From contig JAUIMM010002312.1 of the NCBI GenBank assembly GCA_031769625.1, forward strand, positions 1 to 64,000: a stretch of DNA of 64,000 nucleotides, read 5' to 3'. The position numbers and the translations under genes were made by a program. This document shows, one piece after another, positions 57,413-64,000 of this stretch. This DNA comes from Taudactylus pleione. Its lineage: Eukaryota; Chordata; Amphibia; Anura; Myobatrachidae. The notes under the pieces are model-generated. The model saw only the letters and a program-made list of their open reading frames with translations, had not been told where the DNA came from and ran no database searches. Numbering within the stretch: the first letter of the stretch is position 1; every line of letters starts with the position of its first letter.

Positions 57413-58045
57413 TATATAGTTATAATGTGTGGTAGGACAGGCACTCTACGAGGACATGGGGAAAGTTCATTTCAGCAGGTTTTGTCACAGTGATCCTTGT
57501 CTGCCACATAGACACAAGTTACCTCACCTCTCTCCGAAAGGGAACTCCCACCTAGCTTTATATCATAGGTCCGATGTCCTCCACTATTATCTTCACCATA
57601 TGGAAATCACCCACCAAACCTGCCCAGCTCCATTACAGGCAACACCAACCTAGCTACCTCTCATCTGATGCCCAAACACCATGCCTCTCCTTCATCCCCA
57701 CATATAGGTCATCCAATAAGCCCACCCCTCCTCTGGACCACACTTGCATATGTGTCTGCAAGTTATGTCTGCCTGCACCTGGATGGGCGAGACAGAGGCA
57801 GGCTAACCTAAGCAGGGTATGGTTTTTTTCAAACATGTACAAAATAGAATTGATCATCTTTCCCCTTTACAAGTCCCCAACCTCTCCCCCTCTCTCGCTT
57901 TCTGACGATAACATCTTCCTCCTGGCCATCCAAGTTTGCTGCCTGCATGACATCTTGAACTCCTCGCTGTCCTTTACCCCACACATTCTTAATAATATAT
58001 ATATATATATATATATATATGTCACACTTGCTGCATTTCCCACAC
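57413..58045. other. No recognised feature, plus (TA)n (copy 2)
   Basis: Counterpart of 20191-20844, lacking the 22-bp local duplication; a TA run lies at about 57993-58020. Confidence 0.4.
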
Positions 58046-59373
58046 TCAGAACATAGAAGTGATTATGTCACCTGTGTGATATTTCTGATGTTTAACAAGA
58101 GTTGATTTGCGTGTAAAATATTTACCACACTCAGAACATGGAAATGGTTTCTCACCTGTATGTATTCTCTGATGTATAACAAGATCTGATTTCTGTGTAA
58201 AACATTTCCCACACTCAGAGCATGGAAAGCATGGAAATGGTTTCTCACCTGTGTGACTTCTCTGATGTATAACAAGATATGATTTCTGTGTAAAACATTC
58301 CCCACACTCAGAGCATGGAAATGGTTTCTCACCTGTATGTATTCTCTGATGTCTATCAAGATATAATTTGCGTGTATAACATTTCCCACACTCAGAACAT
58401 GGAAATGGTTTCTCACCTGTGTGCCTTCTCTGATGTATAACAAGATCTGATTTATGTGTAAAACATTGCCCACACTCAGAGCATGGAAATGGTTTCTCAC
58501 CTGTGTGACTTCTCTGATGTGTAACAAGATTTGATTTCTGCATAAACCGTTTCCCACACTCAGAACATGGAAATGGTTTCTCATCTGTGTGACTTCTCTG
58601 ATGTGTAACAAGACTTGATTTCTGCGTAAACCGTTTCCCACACTCAGAACATGGAAATGGTTTCTCATCTGTGTGACTTCTCTGATGTGTAACAAGAACT
58701 GATTTCCATGTAAAACTTTTCCCACACTCAGAACATGGAAATGGTTTCTCCCCTGTGTGACTTCTCTGATGTGTAACAAGAGCTGATTTTTGTGTATAAC
58801 ATTTCCCACACTCAGAGCATGGAAATGGTTTCTCACCTGTGTGACTTCTCTGATGTGTATCAAAACTTGATTTGCGCGTAAAATATTTCCCACACTCAGA
58901 GCATGGAAATGGTTTCTCACCTGTGTGACGTCTCTGATGTATAACAAGGTCTGATTTTAATGTAAAACATTTCCCACACTCAGAGCATGGAAATGGTTTC
59001 TCACCTGTGTGACATCTCTGATGCCTTAGAAGAGATGATTTCCATGTAAAACATTTCCTACACTTACAGCATGGAAATGGCCTGTCACCTGTCTTAGCTG
59101 GCTGAAGGGTAATAAGCTTTGTATTCTGTGTAAAACATTTGGCATCTACAGAAGAGGGAAATATTTTATCTAATGTACGAGATGTAGCAGATGCACCATT
59201 ATCTGAGTTATCAGGAGAACACTCCCCATGATCAGAGGGATTAGGTGATATATCTGCACTGTGAGGTACTGGAGGTATAACTTGGGTAAATGAAGCTCGG
59301 GTGATATCATCTATTTCACAATTCTGAGTTATAACGAGATGATCCTCTGAGACATTCCGGCTGCTACATCCAT
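58046..59373 (-). CDS. C2H2 zinc-finger exon, 12 fingers (copy 2)
   Basis: Counterpart of 20845-22172, with the same acceptor, the same twelve fingers, the same duplicated FPC linker before finger 11 and the same terminal frameshift. The translation is identical to copy 1, so DNA-contact residues have not diverged. Its upstream exons would begin near 64,150 on this spacing, outside the window, so whether its KRAB-like exon carries the same lesions is unknown. Confidence 0.88.
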
Positions 59374-59864
59374 CTGCTGGGAATAATATACATATATGGA
59401 AATTTAAATGTTTGCCCACAATAAGATTCATTATAATTCAGTACAGACTGTGGTGAATGTTCCCAAATAACCATGAAATGGGCAGATTTTGATGGTAATA
59501 TATAATTCATTAACTGGCACCAAAATATACTATCAATAAATCTAAATATATACTCATGTGCCATAAACTGAGACAGCCACTTCCATTCCCAGTACATGAC
59601 ACCCCACCCCACAATAAGTTGTACCTTTCTCAATTGATTTACTATATATAGGCAGATATCTGTGTAATCTGTTATCATACAATATGCAGTGAAAATGGCA
59701 GCATATTACGATATAAGTGACAATAAACGAGGCTTCAGAGTAGGTGTATTCATGCAGTCACTTAGGCGGGAGAGGCTCTATCAGCAGGACAATGCACCAT
59801 CATACAGGTCCACAGCCACCAGATTTGGCTGCCTGGCAACCAGGTTTTCAGCAACACCCGGGCC

Positions 59865-60087
59865 CTGTAGTGAAGACCGCGAGCACGGTCCACACTACAG
59901 AGTAACAAACATACAGCAGTCAGCGGCGGCTGTATGTTTCTTATAGCAGCCGATGAGAGTCTGTCAGACTCTCATCGGCTGCTGCGTCGTTCACAGAGTG
60001 AGGCAGCTAGAGTTCACTCATGAGCTCCACCTTCTGGCTTTCCCCGCAGCAGGTTGGGAGAGACGTCACATCATGATGTCTCTCCCA
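59865..60087. repeat. Hairpin cluster with perfect palindrome (copy 2)
   Basis: Counterpart of 22664-22886; the 19-bp perfect palindrome is at 59945-59983. Confidence 0.9.
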
Positions 60088-60285
60088 TAGTGCAGAGCGG
60101 CCAGGAGGAGCGGACAGCGGCAGTCGTCGGCAGGAGCGGGGATCAGGTAAGTTGCGTTTTTTTTTAAGGGGCACTGCATAGGGGGGGTGGCCGCTACTGT
60201 AGGGACACTGCATAGGTGGGGGTGGCCGATAGTGTGGGGACACTGCATAGGTCGGGGTGGCCGCTACTGGGGACACTATGGGGGG

Positions 60286-61120
60286 GGCTACTACTAGGGG
60301 AAATGCATAGGGGGGATTATTACTGGGGGCACTGCAGAGGGGGAGATTACTACTGGGGGCACTGCAGAGGGGGGATTACTACTGGGGGCACTGCAGAGGG
60401 GGGATTACTACTGGGGGCACTGCAGAGGGGGGGTTATTACTGGGTGCACTGCAGAGGGGGGATTACTACTGGGGGCACTGCAGAGGGGGGATTACTACTG
60501 GGGGTACTGCAGAGGGGGGCTTACTACTGGGGGCACTGCAGAGGGAGGATTACTACTGGGGGCACTGCAGAGGGGGGATTACTACTGGGGGCACTGCAGA
60601 GGGAGGATTACTACTGGTGGCACTGCAGAGGGGGGATTACTACTGGGGGCACTGCAGAAGGGGGATTACTACTGGGGGCACTGCAGAAGGGGGATTACTA
60701 CTGGGGGCACTGCAGAGGGGGAGATTATTACTGGGGGCACTGCAGAGGTTGGATTACTACTGGGGGCACTGCAGAGGGGGGATTACTACTGGGGACACTG
60801 CAGAGGGAGGATTACTACTGGGGGCACTGCAGAGGGGGGATTACTACTGGGGGCACTGCAGAGGGGGGGATTACTACTGGGGGCACTGCAGAGGGGGGAT
60901 TACTACTGGGGGCACTGCAGAGGGAGGATTACTACTGGGGGCACTGCAGATGGAGGATTACTACTGGGGGCACTGCAGAGGGAGGATTACTACTGGGAGC
61001 ACTGCATAGGGGAGATTACTACTGGGGGCACTGCAGAGGGGGGATTACTACTGGGGGCACTGCAGAGGGGGGATTACTACTGGGGGCACTGCAGAGGGGG
61101 GATTACTACTGGGGCACCCC
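60286..61120. repeat. 29-bp minisatellite F (copy 2)
   Basis: One 29-bp unit longer than 23085-23890, with scattered unit substitutions. Confidence 0.95.
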
Positions 61121-61184
61121 ATTAGTGGTGTGACCATGTGGGTTGGTTGTCAGGGGCGTAGGTGCTCAGTAATGCTTCCCGGGG

Positions 61185-61248
61185 TTAAGGGGGGGTCTGG
61201 CTCCTACACTTTCATCCTGGCTCCTAAATTTTAGATAAATGTGTCAAG
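61185..61248. mobile_element. hAT-like terminal repeat, right (copy 2)
   Basis: Counterpart of 23955-24018. Confidence 0.5.
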
Positions 61249-61281
61249 CCCTGGTGTAAGGGGAAACATATAAATGTGTAG

Positions 61282-61506
61282 GAATGGCCAAGTCACAGCC
61301 CAGATCTCAGTGCAATGGAGAATCTGTGGTCAGACTTGAAGATCGCTGTTCACAAGCGGAAACCATCCAACATGAAGGAGCTGGAGCAGTTTTGCCTTGA
61401 GGAATGGGCAAAAATCCCAGGGGCAAGATGTGGCAAGCTCATAGAGACTCATCCAAAGCGACTGGCAGCTGTAAGTGCCGCAAAAGGTGGCTCCACAAAG
61501 TACTGA
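61282..61506 (+). pseudogene. Tc1-like transposase C-terminus (copy 2)
   Basis: Counterpart of 24052-24276 with identical translation; the 3' end follows to 61730, with a shorter G-run. Confidence 0.85.
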
Positions 61507-62193
61507 CTTTAGGGGGGTGAATAGTTATGCACGCTGAAGTTTTCTGTTATGTTGTCCTAAATGTTGTTTGATTCACAATATAAAAAAACACAACGTCACA
61601 GTTGTAGGCATGTTCTGTGAATGACATGACGCACACCTTCACACAATCCATTGTAATTCCAGGTTGTGAGGCAACAAAACATGAAAAATCCAAAGGGGGG
61701 GGGGGGTGAATACTTTTGCAAGGCGCTGTATGTACATTGGAGTACGATTAAGACAATTATTATTTATCAATTCTATATTTCATTTTCCATATATTTTTTA
61801 TTTTTACTTTTTGCACTATAGGGTCTAATGAGGCCTTTTTTCCTTCTGGATTTTTACCCGACCATGGGGTACCCTTGATATGTATTATTTCACCATTATG
61901 CAATATATTTACAGATACAGTGTAAATCATTACTATTTGGGTTACCCCTCATATGATTCACGGTTTTATTTGTGCACTTTATGTTTAAATATTTATTGTC
62001 AATAGACCGTTTTACTTCTATAATGAACAATATCGATTGGTCATCCCATTGCGCTTTCCCACAATATTTTTTGTTTCTTCCATTCAAGGGGTTAGTAGCC
62101 GCCCCTCAGAGAGCTGCATAGGAACACCATTTTCCATCCCTCTCATAACCTAGCGCCCGTTTGTTTTGTATTGTGCTATATATTTATATATAT

Positions 62194-62955
62194 CCAGCAT
62201 AGTTCAGCGGCACTCTGAGACTTGTAATGATGGTAAATCAAACAAAATCTGCGTTTCGGGGAGTAGCCCGTCTTATGCATTTCATTAATTTTTATAGAAA
62301 TAATTTTTTTTTTTATATGACACAGTATTCATATTGGTCATAACACCTTTTTCATGTGTTAATGTTTTTTTTATTAATTAAAATTGTTTCTCAATAGGTA
62401 GAACACATTATGCACTTTATTCATGATCAGTTATTTTTGTATTTATATTAGTGCCCGATTTTAATAGCACTAGGGTTGGAATGTCACAAAGAATGTATTA
62501 ATGTTTTGTTGAAGACTGCCTTACATATATAACTATTCATACATAGTTTCTTTGTTTTTTTCTGCAGTGTTTTAAATGCACATTTTATTCATTTATTTTT
62601 AGATATGTTTTATTTTTACACCATTTTGTCAAGTTCTACATGAATTTTCTAGTTATTGTAGTATAATATGTTGATTGGCATTCCACGCAGCCGGACCGGC
62701 ATCTGTTCCATGATCACGTCACTTCCGGTGACACGGAGCAGCGTGACCGGAAGTAGAACTCGGTGACGGAGGCGGCTGTCGATCCGGAGGGGAGAATGGA
62801 GTCCTTTTGGGCATGTAAGTATTTAAGGTTGTGTTGCACATTGTTTTATCTTGTTTGTCCTGAAGATGGGGTAGCCCCCGAAACGCCGTAGACATTATAG
62901 ATTTTATTTGATTTACCATCATTACAAGTCTCAGAGTGCTGCTGATCTATGCTGG
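62194..62955. mobile_element. 762-bp inverted-end element (copy 2)
   Basis: Counterpart of 24966-25727. The TA run just beyond it contains a TACATA variant. Confidence 0.7.
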
Positions 62956-63005
62956 TTATGTTGGAAAGTATCACTCACCTTGGAGTGCCGGTCCATTTCT
63001 TGGAG

Positions 63006-63038
<33 letters not shown>

Positions 63039-63579
63039 GATACACTCAACACTTCCCCAGATAATCCTGCGTTTGTCGATGCCCTGGGTTTGGTGCCATG
63101 GGGGTGATCAGGTGGCTGTTTTGCTGCTGTGGGAGTTGGGGGTAACTTCCTGTGGCTGCTACTGACAGTGAAGAGCGGTGGGTGGGGGCCAGAAGGGGGT
63201 ACAACCATCTGGCAAACAATAGTGTGTAGGAGGAGGTGAGCATGGGCCAGCTGCTGCCACTAATTAAGCTATCTACCCTTACCCCCAGCACTGACGGCCC
63301 CTAGCCCCCTCCTTGCCAACCAGCTCGGTCGCAAATACTGTCTGCTCTTAATACCCTCTATCAGCACCAGCTCTACCACAACTTCTTCCTGCCTTTACCC
63401 ACAGCTCTATACCAACTGCTGCTTGCCCTTAACCCCCTCTACCTCAACTATTACCTGCTCCCAGCACTGGCCCAACTGCTTCCTGCCCTCATCCTCCATA
63501 ATATATGATGGGTCACAGAAATAGTGTAGTAGAACCCCTTTTTATAAAAATTTAGGGGACCCTGGGTCCCATAATATTT

Positions 63580-63870
63580 TTCATTCAGCGTGATCACTGC
63601 CACTTGGATAGTAGATGTAACTGAAAGTCCCTGGAATGGAACCTTCAGGACTGAGCGGCCTCAGAGGAAACAAGTTATCCCAGCAGAAGCATGCACAGAT
63701 GGATCGAAACCAGACCAAGTGAATCAAGGCCTGGATGACGACAATGTTTTCCAAAGGCAGAAAGACCTTCAGGGAGTTGTGGAACAGCATGCCCAGGAAT
63801 ATCACCCTCCTCTGTGACAGGACAAGAATGGTCTCTTTGAAGTTATTAATCCAACAGTGAAATATTAAAC
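63580..63870 (-). pseudogene. DIRS-like RT remnant (copy 2)
   Basis: Counterpart of 26350-26640. The window ends 130 bp further on. Confidence 0.5.
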
Positions 63871-64000
63871 ACCTGATGTGTCAAACAAACATGGGACTGA
63901 ATTATGTCAAAGGAAGGGGCCTTAATGACCTCCCTTGTATTAATGTTTGGGAATCAGAATGTTAAAAGAAGACTTGTCAGAACTCCAGGCTGTTACTGAA

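Overview
This is vertebrate nuclear DNA, most likely from a frog or toad. The only gene-like unit is a minus-strand C2H2 zinc-finger gene of the amphibian kind: short exons ending in LLTGE at a splice donor, a KRAB-like box, a run of acidic EGEEETYVTD repeats, then one large finger exon whose fingers read FPCSECGK...HQRSHTGEKP. Around it lie remnants of Tc1-like, PIF/Harbinger-like, hAT-like, DIRS-like and retrovirus-like elements. I found no bacterial operon, tRNA, rRNA or CRISPR array.

The window is about 1.6 copies of a head-to-tail unit of roughly 39.65 kb. Copy 1 runs from base 1 to somewhere in the G-rich minisatellite near 39.65 kb, and copy 2 runs from there to the window end. Both window ends lie inside the unit, so the outer limits are not visible. 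The copies match in order and strand. They differ by one 599-bp transposon insertion, by minisatellite lengths (notably 1.87 kb in the 31-bp array), and by patches of substitutions. A true tandem duplication and two haplotypes wrongly joined in assembly both fit what is seen.

Layout of one unit in copy 1 coordinates: 1-3158 G-rich 32-bp minisatellite; 3168-3557 hAT-like insertion; 3590-6085 three Tc1-like fragments, two of them carrying minisatellites inside the transposase reading frame; about 6240-11470 a decayed minus-strand retrovirus-like pol/env broken by three terminal-inverted-repeat elements; 11485-18310 a 31-bp minisatellite with higher-order structure; 18311-20820 a Tc1-like end, a GC-rich hairpin cluster and a 45-bp minisatellite; 20845-22172 the finger exon; 22173-26925 its long last intron, holding hairpins, a 29-bp minisatellite, a Tc1 C-terminus, a 762-bp inverted-repeat element and a DIRS-like fragment; 26926-29852 the upstream exons and a 73-bp array; 30064-35785 a hairpin cluster and two more minisatellites; 35790-35990 a promoter-like block; 36146 onward the G-rich minisatellite again. 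By my count tandem repeats make up about 55 percent of the unit.

In copy 1 the zinc-finger gene has a KRAB-like exon with an in-frame stop and a one-base insertion. From an ATG just past those lesions, a frame of 677 codons stays open across four exons and would encode acidic repeats plus twelve fingers without the KRAB-like box. The finger exon translates identically in the two copies. The 5' exons of copy 2 lie beyond the window.
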